Counted from the first letter of the stretch, positions 8,860 through 17,150 are shown. The stretch: 64,000 nt of DNA from Candidatus Gastranaerophilales bacterium HUM_1 (GCA_002103105.1 DAAY01000003.1:620001-684000), one strand, 5' to 3'. Translations and numbers: made by a program. Notes: a model not told the origin generated them from the letters alone.

Positions 8860-9267
8860 ATGATAAAATTTTTAAATATAAAACAGCATAAGGCAGAAGT
8901 TAAAAGGCTAAAATTTGTTATGAAATTTCAAGATCAGTTAGATTCTTTAGTAAAGACGGTTAAAGATCGTGCAAGAAATGAAATTTTTGATAATTCTTAT
9001 TATCGAGAAATAAATGTTCCTATACAAAATAAAGATAAAAGTGTTTATTGTCGCTCTTTAGTTTTGACAATTTCTCAAGATTCAAAAAATAAAGCCAATC
9101 ATCTTTTGGAAGTTGCAATGCTTCATCCTACAATGATGATTGAAAATAAAAGACCTATTGCAATGGGCAATAAAGCAGAAATTTTGCAAGCATTGGAAGA
9201 TAAGGATTTTATGAAAAATTTGTCAAAAGATATATCAGAAATGAGTGAAAAACTTAAATCAATATAA
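8860..9267 (+). CDS. Hypothetical protein, candidate partner of the RelA/SpoT-like protein
   Basis: 135-residue charged, probably helical protein with no family I recognise. It starts 16 nt after the RelA/SpoT-fold gene and carries its own GGATAAGGATTAAT ribosome region, so co-transcription is likely. The N-terminus is rich in Lys and hydrophobic residues (MIKFLNIKQHKAEVKRLKFV). The C-terminus (MKNLSKDISEMSEKLKSI) is amphipathic. By position it could be an antitoxin or chaperone for the upstream protein, which is untested inference. Confidence 0.6.
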   Translation: MIKFLNIKQHKAEVKRLKFVMKFQDQLDSLVKTVKDRARNEIFDNSYYREINVPIQNKDKSVYCRSLVLTISQDSKNKANHLLEVAMLHPTMMIENKRPIAMGNKAEILQALEDKDFMKNLSKDISEMSEKLKSI

Positions 9268-9300
9268 AAATAAAATTAAAAAATAATTAAAAAAATCAAA

Positions 9301-9339
9301 AAATCTCCTATTTTATATTATCATTAGAATAGGAGATTT
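9301..9339 (+). promoter_or_regulatory. SD-sequestering hairpin upstream of dnaJ homologue (candidate RNA thermometer)
   Basis: AAATCTCCTATT (9301-9312) is perfectly complementary to AATAGGAGATTT (9328-9339). The stem extends three more pairs (one G-U) to a 9-nt loop. The AGGAG ribosome site at 9331-9335 is wholly within the 3' arm, pairing with CTCCT. The ATG follows at 9344. There is no T-run after the stem, so it is not a normal terminator. An SD occluded by an AU-rich stem before a DnaJ-family gene is the layout of heat-sensing leaders. Confidence 0.6.
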
Positions 9340-9343
9340 GATT

Positions 9344-10420
9344 ATGAAATATAAAGATTACTATGAAACTCTGGGAGTAAAAAGAGAAGCAACAGAAGCA
9401 GAAATAAAATCCGCTTATAGAAAACTTGCTCGTAAATATCACCCAGATGTAAATAAAACTAAAGAAGCAGAAGAAAAATTTAAAGAAATAAATGAAGCCT
9501 ATGAAGTTCTTGGCGATAAACAAAAACGTCAAAGATACGATAGCTTGGGTGCAAATTGGCAAGGTGGTGCGGATTATACTCCACCTCCGGGGTTTGAAAA
9601 CTTTAACTTCGGTGGCGGTCAAGGCGGCGCTTACCAACAATTCAATTTCAATGGTCAAGATATGGGCGGATTTTCTGATTTCTTTAGCTCATTGTTTGGC
9701 GATATGATGGGAGGTGCTTCTGCTGGCTCTGCGAGAGGAGGCTTCTCTGGGTTTGATTTCGGAGATTTAGGAGCGGCTCAACAAGGTTATACAAGAAGTT
9801 ACCGACGTTCTGGTGCTAGAAGTTCAAGAGCTAGAACGCAAAGTACTCCAAAAGAAGATTTGGATATAACTAAAACATTGAACGTAACGGCAAAAGATTT
9901 GTTCTCATCTGACCCTATCACCGTAAAGTTTAATGATATGAGAAAATGTACTCAATGCCCAGCAGGGGGTGGTTATTGTACTGCTTGTGGAGGTACAGGT
10001 ATTATCAATGAGGCAAAATCAATTAAAGTTAAACTTCCAAAAGAGATAAAAGAAGGACAAAAAGTACGACTAAAGGGTGAAGGCAAAGCCGATGCTTATG
10101 GGCAAAAAGGTGATTTGTATTTAGTAATCACTCCAAAAGATTCTGAATACGAAATTAAAGGTTCTGATTTGACTAAAGAAATTGAAATTACACCTCCAGA
10201 GGCTGTATTAGGTTGCCAAAAAGAAATTTCGACATTGCATGGTAATATTGGTATAAAAATTCCTCCAATGACATCAAGTGGTAAAATGCTAAGATTAAAG
10301 AATTTGGGTTTGCCTAAGAAATCAGGTGGATTTGGAAATTTGAATGCAAAAATTAAAATTGTATTGCCTGCAAAACTAACTCAAAAACAAATTGATTTGT
10401 ATAAGCAATTGTTAGGATAA
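9344..10420 (+). CDS. DnaJ-family co-chaperone (DnaJ/CbpA-like, reduced zinc finger)
   Basis: 358 residues from the ATG at 9344; an upstream TTG at 9338 is less likely because the SD (9331-9335) is 8 nt from the ATG. The J domain occupies residues 1-70 (KDYYETLGV, YHPDVNK with the HPD that stimulates DnaK). A Gly/Phe-rich linker (about 75-150) follows, then the C-terminal substrate-binding domains. The zinc finger is shrunk to two motifs (CTQC and CTACGGTG) instead of the four CxxCxGxG of classic DnaJ. The protein is thus intermediate between DnaJ and CbpA. The leader hairpin may make it heat-inducible. Confidence 0.9.
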   Translation: MKYKDYYETLGVKREATEAEIKSAYRKLARKYHPDVNKTKEAEEKFKEINEAYEVLGDKQKRQRYDSLGANWQGGADYTPPPGFENFNFGGGQGGAYQQFNFNGQDMGGFSDFFSSLFGDMMGGASAGSARGGFSGFDFGDLGAAQQGYTRSYRRSGARSSRARTQSTPKEDLDITKTLNVTAKDLFSSDPITVKFNDMRKCTQCPAGGGYCTACGGTGIINEAKSIKVKLPKEIKEGQKVRLKGEGKADAYGQKGDLYLVITPKDSEYEIKGSDLTKEIEITPPEAVLGCQKEISTLHGNIGIKIPPMTSSGKMLRLKNLGLPKKSGGFGNLNAKIKIVLPAKLTQKQIDLYKQLLG

Positions 10421-10460
10421 TTTTAATAAAGTCTATAAGGTTGTTTACGTAATGTAGTTA

Positions 10461-10492
10461 AAACGCCGTCTGAAGTAATTCAGACGGCGTTT
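10461..10492. terminator. Bidirectional intrinsic terminator
   Basis: Perfect 14-bp stem AAACGCCGTCTGAA / TTCAGACGGCGTTT with loop GTAA, between the convergent dnaJ-like and ycf23 genes. Confidence 0.85.
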
Positions 10493-10516
10493 CTAGAATA
10501 AATTTAAAAAATCGAA

Positions 10517-11275
10517 TTAAACTAATTCTCTAACTTTAACAGCATTTTTGTTAGCAATTTCAACTAGAGATGAAATTGTAGCAACCATAGCCAAGTCAGA
10601 AGTTAATTTATTGATACAAGAACCACAACCAATTGCAGAAGCACCAGCAGCAAATGCAAATGGAGCTGTTGTTGGGTTAATACCAGTAGCTGTCATAATT
10701 GGCATTTCAACGTTTCTAGCAAGTTCAATTGTATTAGAGATTGTTAATTCTGCTCTATCCATCAAAGCTCTAGCACCAGACAATTCAACTTCTGAAGTAT
10801 AGTGACCTTCAGTTTGAATTAAATCGATACCCATAGCTTCTAATTTTTCAGCTAATTCAATTTGGTCTGAAGTAGAGATTTCACCTGGAATAGTAACAGA
10901 GAAGAACACTTCTCTATTTCCTAACATATCTTTTGTTTCTCTAGCTAATCTCAAAACATCTTGAGCAGAGAAAGAAGTTCCTTTTTTGTAAAGAACATCA
11001 AAGTTACCTAATTCAATAGCATCTGCACCAAGTTCAACTGCTCTAACAAGTTCAGATGGAACAATTGAAGAAACGAACAATGGTAAATCTGTCATTGAAC
11101 GAACTTCACGGATAATATCTTCTCTAGCACAAATATCAACAGCACTAGCGTGAGATTTTTCAGCAGAAGATACTACTTTTTTAATATTTTCAATATCAAA
11201 GTTATCAATACCAGCGATAACTTTAACTGCTCTTTTTTCTTCTAAAGCGTGTTTAAATGAATCAATTCTTGCCAT
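10517..11275 (-). CDS. ycf23: Ycf23/DUF561 family protein
   Basis: 252-residue TIM-barrel-like protein of the DUF561 family, encoded in cyanobacterial genomes and, as ycf23, in algal plastids. Segments such as AVKVIAGIDNFD, ADAIELGNFDVLY and MTATGINPTTAPFAFAAGA are characteristic and suggest a phosphate-binding barrel. The biochemical role is unknown. It is one of the best lineage markers in the window, pointing to a cyanobacterial relative. It is monocistronic, with a near-consensus promoter upstream (11319-11347) and a shared terminator downstream. Confidence 0.88.
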   Translation of the reverse strand: MARIDSFKHALEEKRAVKVIAGIDNFDIENIKKVVSSAEKSHASAVDICAREDIIREVRSMTDLPLFVSSIVPSELVRAVELGADAIELGNFDVLYKKGTSFSAQDVLRLARETKDMLGNREVFFSVTIPGEISTSDQIELAEKLEAMGIDLIQTEGHYTSEVELSGARALMDRAELTISNTIELARNVEMPIMTATGINPTTAPFAFAAGASAIGCGSCINKLTSDLAMVATISSLVEIANKNAVKVRELV

Positions 11276-11318
11276 AATTTTCTCCTTAATTAAAATATGT
11301 GGACTTATCGTCTTCTGA

Positions 11319-11347
11319 ATTATACATTAATATTTTAATATTTTCAA
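11319..11347 (-). promoter_or_regulatory. Promoter of ycf23
   Basis: On the minus strand TTGAAA (11342-11347), a 17-nt spacer, then TATAAT (11319-11324) preceded by TG. It lies about 44 nt before the start codon. Confidence 0.7.
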
Positions 11348-11429
11348 GAACTAACCTTAAAAAAGCAATAAAGAGAATACTTTTTTACCCGAAAGACCAA
11401 AATAATTAAGGTAGAAAAAAGAGGTTGAT

Positions 11430-12092
11430 ATGAAAAAACAGCTAATTTTAATTTGCCTAATTACAATACTTGGAATCGGTTATACTCCAGCCCAAATGAG
11501 CTATGAGCCAGACGAAAGGATAAATATAACCGTTTACGAAAAAATCAGCCCCGCAATTGTAGCGATTGATGCCCAAGTTCCAGATGGCGTTTCCGCAGGA
11601 ACAGGGTGCATAGTAACCCCTGACGGCTTGATTTTGACAGGTTTACACGTTGTAGAAAAAGCCACACAAATTGAAGTTACAACTGCAAACGGACAAACCT
11701 TTAAAGCAAAATTTATTGCTCAAATGGCAAAAAATAAAGACTTAGCTCTAATTAAAATTGACTCAAAAAGACCTCTTAAAACCGTTTCCTTTGGCGATTC
11801 GGAAGAAGTAAAGGTTGGCCAAAAAGTTTTGAGCATTGGAAATCCCTTTGGGTTTTCCAATACGTTAACACAGGGAATAATCTCAAGAATTGACTATGTA
11901 AAAAACAGATTTCAAACAGATGCAGCGATTAATCCAGGGTGTTCTGGTGGCCCACTTTTAAATTCGACAGGGGAAGTAATAGGAATAAGCCAGTCGATTT
12001 ATAATCCAGATCATAATATTTCAAATATCGGGATTGGCTTTGCAATTCCATCAAATGAAGCAATCAAATTCATTGCAACAGTAAAAAAATAA
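11430..12092 (+). CDS. Exported trypsin-like serine protease (PDZ-less HtrA type)
   Basis: 220 residues. A signal peptide (MKKQLILICLITILGIGYTPAQ) is followed by a chymotrypsin/HtrA protease domain. The catalytic triad is His73 (TGLHVV), Asp104 (NKDLALIKI) and Ser172 (NPGCSGGPL). HtrA/DegP proteins usually carry one or two C-terminal PDZ domains; this one ends right after the protease fold, so it is naturally short or has lost its regulatory domain. Cys60 and Cys171 flank the active site. It probably works in the periplasm. It stands alone between ycf23 and a repeat-rich gap. Confidence 0.88.
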   Translation: MKKQLILICLITILGIGYTPAQMSYEPDERINITVYEKISPAIVAIDAQVPDGVSAGTGCIVTPDGLILTGLHVVEKATQIEVTTANGQTFKAKFIAQMAKNKDLALIKIDSKRPLKTVSFGDSEEVKVGQKVLSIGNPFGFSNTLTQGIISRIDYVKNRFQTDAAINPGCSGGPLLNSTGEVIGISQSIYNPDHNISNIGIGFAIPSNEAIKFIATVKK

Positions 12093-12154
12093 TTTTGCAA
12101 AAAACGGGAAATATCTTACAACACGTGGTTATGTCAAACCCTCTCCCCATCCCT

Positions 12155-12217
12155 CAGCCATACGGCACGCAGTTTCACTCGACTCAACTTTGTTTCGTCG
12201 GTTCAGCTAGTGTCCCT
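12155..12217 (+). repeat. 63-nt repeat core, copy B
   Basis: Runs from CAGCCATACGGCACGCAG to CAGCTAGTGTCCCT and is nearly identical to the cores at 17566 and 28584. It interrupts a CCCCATCCCT / TTGGAGAGGG palindrome. Confidence 0.9.
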
Positions 12218-12339
12218 TGGAGAGGGAGTATGACTTGATAAGGTTAGCTCCTCACCCTTACACGCTCTCCTAGTAGAGGGAAATTTGTTATAATTTTTTA
12301 ATTTAGTCATTTTGAGGAAATTTTATTTAATTTTAATTT

Positions 12340-12400
12340 CTTGTCCTCCCCATATGTTGTGGGAGGACCGAAATCTTTGATTTCGAGGAGGGGGTCGTTA
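12340..12400. repeat. Double-hairpin repeat, copy 2
   Basis: Second copy of the TCCTCCC/GGGAGGA plus CGAAATC/GATTTCG pair of hairpins seen at 2336-2395; about 50 nt are identical. Confidence 0.85.
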
Positions 12401-12907
12401 TTTGCCCTTAAAATTTTTGATTGGGATACTTCGCTCCGCTCAGTATCTTTAACGACAAGATTCTAAATTTGTTCAAGTGACACCCCTCATCCTAACCTTC
12501 TCCCAAGGGAGAAGGAACAACTTAATTCCCCTCTCCTTGAGGAGAGGGCTAGGGTGAGGTGGAGAACTAAACGCAAAATTTAATTTTGTGAATCTGCGTG
12601 TCGTATGGCTGGGGGAAAGTGTGAGGGGTTAATCCGAGCAAGTAAAGTTGTTCCCCTCTCCTGTGGAAGAGGGGGTAGGGGAGAGGGTTTGATATAATTA
12701 AATTTCAAGAAGTCAGACTTCTTCTGGTAAAATTGTCTGGAAGAATTCAAAATTATACTTGCACATACATCAGAAGGATGTTTGTGAGAGGGGTAATAAC
12801 GATTGGCAATGTTTCAATGAAAATTATAGGCTAATAAATTTCCAAAATTTCAAAAACTTATTCCCTTTTTATGGTACAATATAACCCATAAGAGAAAGGG
12901 TAATAAC

Positions 12908-13642
12908 TTGATTAGATTTTTAGGAGCTTGCGTCCAAAATTTAATAGAATGTATCAAATATATTTGTGGTGGAAATGTAAGGTTTAGAACTATTGTTTCT
13001 CAAGCTGCTGCAATTAGTTATGATTCACTCCCAATTTCATTAGTTATTGCGTTTATTTCTGCTGCTGTAATTGCAATCCAAGTTTCAAAAGAATTCTTGA
13101 TGACTGGGGCTGAATCATATATTGGCGGAACGATTGCAGTTGTAATGATTCGAGAAATTGCTCCAGGGTTTGTAGCTTTGGCTATTGGGGCTAGAGCTGG
13201 AACTGCAATTTCTGCTGAAATTGCGAATATGCAGGTTACATCTCAGGTTGATGCAATTAAAACATTAAAAATTAGCCCTGTTGGATATTATTTTGCCCCA
13301 AGGATTTTGTCTGCTGCAATTACTGTTCCAATGGTTGTTTTGATAGCAGAATTTGTTGGAATTTTTGGTGGAATGTTTGTTTCTCTTGAAACTATCAATC
13401 TTCATCCTGCTCGATATATGGCATCTGCTTGGGCATGGATGGCAACAAAAGATATTTATATCAGTTTATTAAAGGCATGCATTTTTGGAGGTCTTATTGC
13501 TCTTGTTTGTGCTTCAAAAGGCTATGAAACAAAAGGCGGAGCTAAAGAAGTTGGGACTTCAACAACTCAAGCTGCAATCCTTTCAACTATTTATATGCTT
13601 GTTGCAGACTTTTTAATCAATTTGCTTTTTTATATCGCTTAA
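12908..13642 (+). CDS. mlaE: MlaE/YrbE-family ABC transporter permease
   Basis: 244-residue integral membrane permease of the MlaE family, which moves phospholipids between membranes in diderms (TGD1 in plastids). Hallmarks are MIREIAPGFVALAIGARAGTAISAEI and the MQVTSQVDAIKTLKISPVGYYFAPR loop. The chosen start is TTG at 12908, 7 nt after AAAGGG; an extended -10 (TGGTACAAT, 12872-12880) lies just upstream. The usual MlaF ATPase and MlaD partners are not adjacent; ssb follows 90 nt later with its own promoter. An MlaA-like protein is encoded at 31.7 kb. Confidence 0.92.
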   Translation: MIRFLGACVQNLIECIKYICGGNVRFRTIVSQAAAISYDSLPISLVIAFISAAVIAIQVSKEFLMTGAESYIGGTIAVVMIREIAPGFVALAIGARAGTAISAEIANMQVTSQVDAIKTLKISPVGYYFAPRILSAAITVPMVVLIAEFVGIFGGMFVSLETINLHPARYMASAWAWMATKDIYISLLKACIFGGLIALVCASKGYETKGGAKEVGTSTTQAAILSTIYMLVADFLINLLFYIA

Positions 13643-13671
13643 ATGCAATATATTATTTTGTTACAGTAAAT

Positions 13672-13700
13672 TTGTTATATTTTGACATTTGATATATAAT
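13672..13700 (+). promoter_or_regulatory. Promoter of the ssb-kinase-pdxA operon
   Basis: TTGTTA (13672-13677), 17-nt spacer, TATAAT (13695-13700). A second TTGACA at 13682 lies in the same region. Confidence 0.55.
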
Positions 13701-13737
13701 GCCATGTATAAAATTGAAAAACTGAAAGGATATGGAT

Positions 13738-14088
13738 ATGAATACAGTAGTTGTTGTTGGCAGAGTTGGAAGAGATGCTTCTGAAAACTTTAATGCTTAC
13801 GATTCAGGCAAAACAAAAGCTTCTTTTTCTGTTGCAGTAAACAGATGGGATACAAAAACTAAATCAGAAGTAACTGATTGGTTCAATATTGAAGTTTGGG
13901 ATAAACAAGCTGAATTTGCCGCTGAGTATATTAAAAAAGGCAGACTTGTTGCAATTGATGGAAGAATTGCAAATAGACGCTGGGTTGACAAGCAAACAAA
14001 CAACGAAAGAGAAACTTTCTATGTTATTGCAAACAACATTAGACTACTAGGTTCAAAAAGGGATGCTGAAACAGAAGCTGTATTATGA
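13738..14088 (+). CDS. ssb: Single-stranded DNA-binding protein (short)
   Basis: 116 residues from the ATG at 13738, chosen over the ATG at 13732 because AAAGGA (13725-13730) is then 7 nt away. OB-fold SSB features: MNTVVVVGRVGRDA, FSVAVNRW, TDWFNIEVWDKQAE and YIKKGRLVAIDGRI. It lacks the long linker and acidic C-terminal tip (DDDIPF type) that recruits repair partners, ending GSKRDAETEAVL. It may therefore be a secondary SSB. The stop overlaps the start of the next gene by 4 nt. Confidence 0.9.
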   Translation: MNTVVVVGRVGRDASENFNAYDSGKTKASFSVAVNRWDTKTKSEVTDWFNIEVWDKQAEFAAEYIKKGRLVAIDGRIANRRWVDKQTNNERETFYVIANNIRLLGSKRDAETEAVL

Positions 14089-15404
14089 TTATAAATTCTA
14101 ACACTGTCGGCATTATTGCGGATGATTTGACTGGGGCTAATGATACCGCCTTACAGTTTGAATTGAATGGTGCCGATACAAATATTTTGTTAAATAATGA
14201 AATTCAAAAAACTCAAACTAACCCATCTCAAGCATGGGCAATTTCGACTGAGTCTAGAAATGTTTCGCCTCAAGACGCTTTTGAAAAAGTGAAAAATGCG
14301 GCTCAATTATTTGTGAATGAAATAAATCCAGATTTCTTTTATAAAAAAATTGACTCTACTGTCAGAGGTAACATTGCGGTTGAAGTTTTGTCATTGCTTC
14401 AAGTGTTAGAGTGGGATGCAGCTATTGTAATGCCAGCTTTTCCTCAAGAAGGAAGAATAACAGTTGGTGGCTATCACCTGTTGAGAGGGGTGCCGATTGA
14501 AAGAACTGAAATGGCAAGAGATCCCCATTCTCCCATCACTGAATCACATCTTCCAACAATGCTAAAAACTCAACTAGGAGAAAATCTGGCAAATTTAGTT
14601 GGTGAAATTGAATTGAAAACAATTTTGGATGGTGCAGGCCCAATTTTGATGGTTTTAAATGATTTAATTTCTCAAGGTAAAAAGATTATTGTTGCGGATT
14701 CTACTTCTACAACTGATTTAGAACAAATTGTTCTAGCTATGCAAAAGTCTAATTATAAAATTTTACCAGTTGGAACGGCTGCGGCTGCAAAAGTTTTGAG
14801 TAATGAATGGTTCCCTCAGGATGAGGAAGAAGAAGTTCTTCCTGTAAAACTTCCAACCCTACCAAAATTTATTGTTTCTGGTAGTGCAACTCATATTACT
14901 GCAAGCCAAATCGAAAAACTTGAGCAAAGCGAAAATTATGAAGAAAATTGTTTAATAATTGAACTTAGCATGAACACTATCCTTTCTGGAGTTGAAGATA
15001 GTTTAGTTGATAGAATTGTTTCAAATTTGGGTAGTAACAATATTGTACTTGCCCATACTTCTCATTTGCTCAAAAATTTCAATGGTTTTTCGGAAGATAC
15101 AATTAATGCAGACCTTACAAAATCAGGGCTTGCAAATGTTATCACGGATTTCCTTTCCGATTTAACAAAACGAGTTTTAGCAAAGAAAAAAGCCATTCTT
15201 GTTACTCTTGGTGGAGAAACATCTTACAAATGTTGCAACGCAATTGGAGCAAATCAACTTAAACTTGTTGATGAAGTTTTACCTGCAATTGCTTTAGGTA
15301 GAAGTGTTAATTCTGACCAATGGATTGTTACAAAATCTGGGAATTTGGGTGGAGGAAACACCCTTATTGAAATTTTAAGATATTTTGAAAAACACGAAGA
15401 ATAA
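14085..15404 (+). CDS. Four-carbon acid sugar kinase (DUF1537 family)
   Basis: 439-residue kinase of the OtnK/DtnK (DUF1537) type, which phosphorylates D-threonate, D-erythronate or similar acids. The N-terminal IADDLTGANDTALQF motif is diagnostic, as are KKIDSTVRGN and, near the C-terminus, LVTLGGETSYKCCNAIG and SGNLGGGNTLIEIL. Its start overlaps ssb by 4 nt and a PdxA-type dehydrogenase starts 3 nt after its stop. That kinase-PdxA2 pairing is the known layout of four-carbon acid sugar catabolism, converting the acid to dihydroxyacetone phosphate. The exact substrate cannot be told from sequence. Confidence 0.88.
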   Translation: MIINSNTVGIIADDLTGANDTALQFELNGADTNILLNNEIQKTQTNPSQAWAISTESRNVSPQDAFEKVKNAAQLFVNEINPDFFYKKIDSTVRGNIAVEVLSLLQVLEWDAAIVMPAFPQEGRITVGGYHLLRGVPIERTEMARDPHSPITESHLPTMLKTQLGENLANLVGEIELKTILDGAGPILMVLNDLISQGKKIIVADSTSTTDLEQIVLAMQKSNYKILPVGTAAAAKVLSNEWFPQDEEEEVLPVKLPTLPKFIVSGSATHITASQIEKLEQSENYEENCLIIELSMNTILSGVEDSLVDRIVSNLGSNNIVLAHTSHLLKNFNGFSEDTINADLTKSGLANVITDFLSDLTKRVLAKKKAILVTLGGETSYKCCNAIGANQLKLVDEVLPAIALGRSVNSDQWIVTKSGNLGGGNTLIEILRYFEKHEE

Positions 15405-15407
15405 ATT

Positions 15408-16325
15408 ATGGATAAAATTGCAATAACTACTGGAGATCCAAATGGAATTGGAGCTGAAATAACTATAAAGGCTCTTAACGAACTTGATTTGCCACAAGAT
15501 AAAATTGTTCTGATTTCAAATAAAGATGTTTTGGATTATTATGGAAAACTTGATAAAAAGTACGACATAATTGAAATTCCTTTTGATAAAAGAGATATAA
15601 AAGTTGGAAAAGTTACGAAAGAAGCTGGAGAATTTTCGTTTCAATCGCTGTTAAAAGTTTGCGAAATTAAACCAAAAGCAATTGTAACTGCTCCAGTTGC
15701 AAAAAATGCGATGTATCTTGCAGGGCATAATTTCAATGGACAAACTGAAGTTTTGCAAAAATATCTTGCACACGATAATCAACTTGCAGAAATGCTGTTT
15801 GTTGCAAATAATTTTAGAGTTCTTTTATTAACTAGGCACTGTGCGTTGAAAGATGTGTATTTAACTAAAGAAATTATTGTAAAAAAAATCACAAATTTAG
15901 TCAAAACGTTCAATAATCATTTTAATATTCCTAATCCGAGATTCGCATTGTGTGGATTTAATCCTCATTCTGGTGAAGATGGAATTTTGGGTAGAGAAGA
16001 AATTGATATTCTAATTCCAGCGGTAAAAGAATTACAAGCTCTGGGTGTCGATATTTCAATGCCTCTTCCAGCTGATACTCTGTTTGTGAAGGCAGGGAAT
16101 CATTATTTTAAAGGGGAAAAAGATGATTATGATTGTTATATTGCAAACTATCACGATCAAGGACTAATTCCGATAAAAACCGTTGCAGGTGATAAGACTG
16201 TCAATATGACTATTGGATTAGATATTATTAGAACTTCTCCTGGACATGGTACAGCTTTTGATATTGCTGGTCAAAATATCGCAGACCCAAATGGAATGAT
16301 TTCTGCAATTAGAGAAGTTTTATAG
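15408..16325 (+). CDS. pdxA: 4-hydroxythreonine-4-phosphate dehydrogenase family (PdxA/PdxA2)
   Basis: 305-residue metal-dependent NAD dehydrogenase. The N-terminal ITTGDPNGIGAEI, AGHNFNGQTE with a metal-binding His, NPHSGEDGILGREE, and YHDQGLIPIK with another metal ligand all fit PdxA. It could make the pyridoxal precursor, or as PdxA2 oxidise 4-phospho-D-threonate or erythronate. The immediate coupling to a DUF1537 kinase favours the second role, but both are possible in one enzyme. Its last 6 nt overlap the convergent gene on the minus strand. Confidence 0.9.
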   Translation: MDKIAITTGDPNGIGAEITIKALNELDLPQDKIVLISNKDVLDYYGKLDKKYDIIEIPFDKRDIKVGKVTKEAGEFSFQSLLKVCEIKPKAIVTAPVAKNAMYLAGHNFNGQTEVLQKYLAHDNQLAEMLFVANNFRVLLLTRHCALKDVYLTKEIIVKKITNLVKTFNNHFNIPNPRFALCGFNPHSGEDGILGREEIDILIPAVKELQALGVDISMPLPADTLFVKAGNHYFKGEKDDYDCYIANYHDQGLIPIKTVAGDKTVNMTIGLDIIRTSPGHGTAFDIAGQNIADPNGMISAIREVL

Positions 16326-17150
16326 TATTACCTCTGGCGGTTTTTCAAAATACGTAGGAAATTTTTTCTTGTATCTATCTAATTCTGTACAGTATGCTTC
16401 TAAATCGAGCGAAACACCCTTTGCAAGAGGAGTTGCTTTAATTCCTAGAGCTTTATAAATTGCTCGTATAAAAATATTTGCGATTGAATCACTTCCACGC
16501 TCCCAAGGTGTAGAATGTGCCAAAATCCACCGAATTTCAGCGACATTATCATTGATATCTTTCAAATGTTCTGGTTGTACGTCGATTTTTGTATATTTCG
16601 CAATTCCTTTCTTGTACAGATCAAAAACTCTATCGAGAGCGGAATTGATTAGGCTTGAATCTCCGTGGCTAAGAAAATTTCTGTCATAACCACATTTAGG
16701 GCGGGTTAAACTAACATCTGGATATGGATTTGCTAATGGTCTATCAATACAAATGTTTAAACGTGGAGTATAACCGTGGTATCGCGAGTCTTTTGGAGTG
16801 TAATCAGTTACAAGATAATTGTATTTATCCCAATTTGAACCACTTCTCCATCCTTCACGACTAGCACGCAAAATGCCAGTGTGTTCACGTTTTGTCAAGT
16901 TTAAAGTAAACTTGTTTGCTGTTGTTATTCCCGCAGTAATAAAACGCAAAACATTTTCACACGAAGTGTCTTTTCTTATCAAATTAACTGCGGTATCTGC
17001 TGTATTTTTGACACTGTGAGCCCAAATCCTATTTTTGCCGTATCCTCTTATATTTACCCAAAAATCTGCATTTTTAAACCGTAATTTATTAGATTTTAAA
17101 TTGGCTTGAAAAGATGGGCTTTGTGTATTGTTAATATATGATATAAACAT
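16320..17150 (-). CDS. Hypothetical protein, possible effector-like domain
   Basis: 276 residues, no family confidently recognised and no signal peptide. The N-terminal tail (MFISYINNTQSPSFQANLK) is followed by a basic, aromatic-rich middle. The C-terminal part reads EIRWILAHSTPWERGSDSI, then KGVSLDLEAYC. The pattern of an invariant-looking HSTPWERGS box plus a downstream LDLEAY box looks like an enzymatic motif pair and vaguely recalls effector domains of animal- and plant-associated bacteria, but I cannot name one. It ends inside the last codons of pdxA on the other strand. No shared upstream motif is present. Confidence 0.6.
   Translation of the reverse strand: MFISYINNTQSPSFQANLKSNKLRFKNADFWVNIRGYGKNRIWAHSVKNTADTAVNLIRKDTSCENVLRFITAGITTANKFTLNLTKREHTGILRASREGWRSGSNWDKYNYLVTDYTPKDSRYHGYTPRLNICIDRPLANPYPDVSLTRPKCGYDRNFLSHGDSSLINSALDRVFDLYKKGIAKYTKIDVQPEHLKDINDNVAEIRWILAHSTPWERGSDSIANIFIRAIYKALGIKATPLAKGVSLDLEAYCTELDRYKKKFPTYFEKPPEVIL

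Larger units (their letters stand above)
12121..12690. repeat. Composite intergenic palindromic repeat, copy 2 (longest)
   Basis: Almost the whole 815-nt gap between the protease and mlaE is built of repeat units. They are a CCCTCTCCCC arm, the 63-nt core (12155-12217), the double hairpin (12340-12400), a CTTCTCCCAAGGGAGAAG hairpin (about 12500) and a partial inverted core (about 12595-12620, reading CGTGTCGTATGGCTGG). It ends with a CCCCTCTCC arm paired with the first arm, so the block as a whole is roughly a large palindrome. Confidence 0.85.

Noticed and set aside
9301..9339. Hairpin as a rho-independent terminator of the preceding gene
   Set aside because: No T-run follows the stem, and the SD of the next gene is inside the 3' arm.
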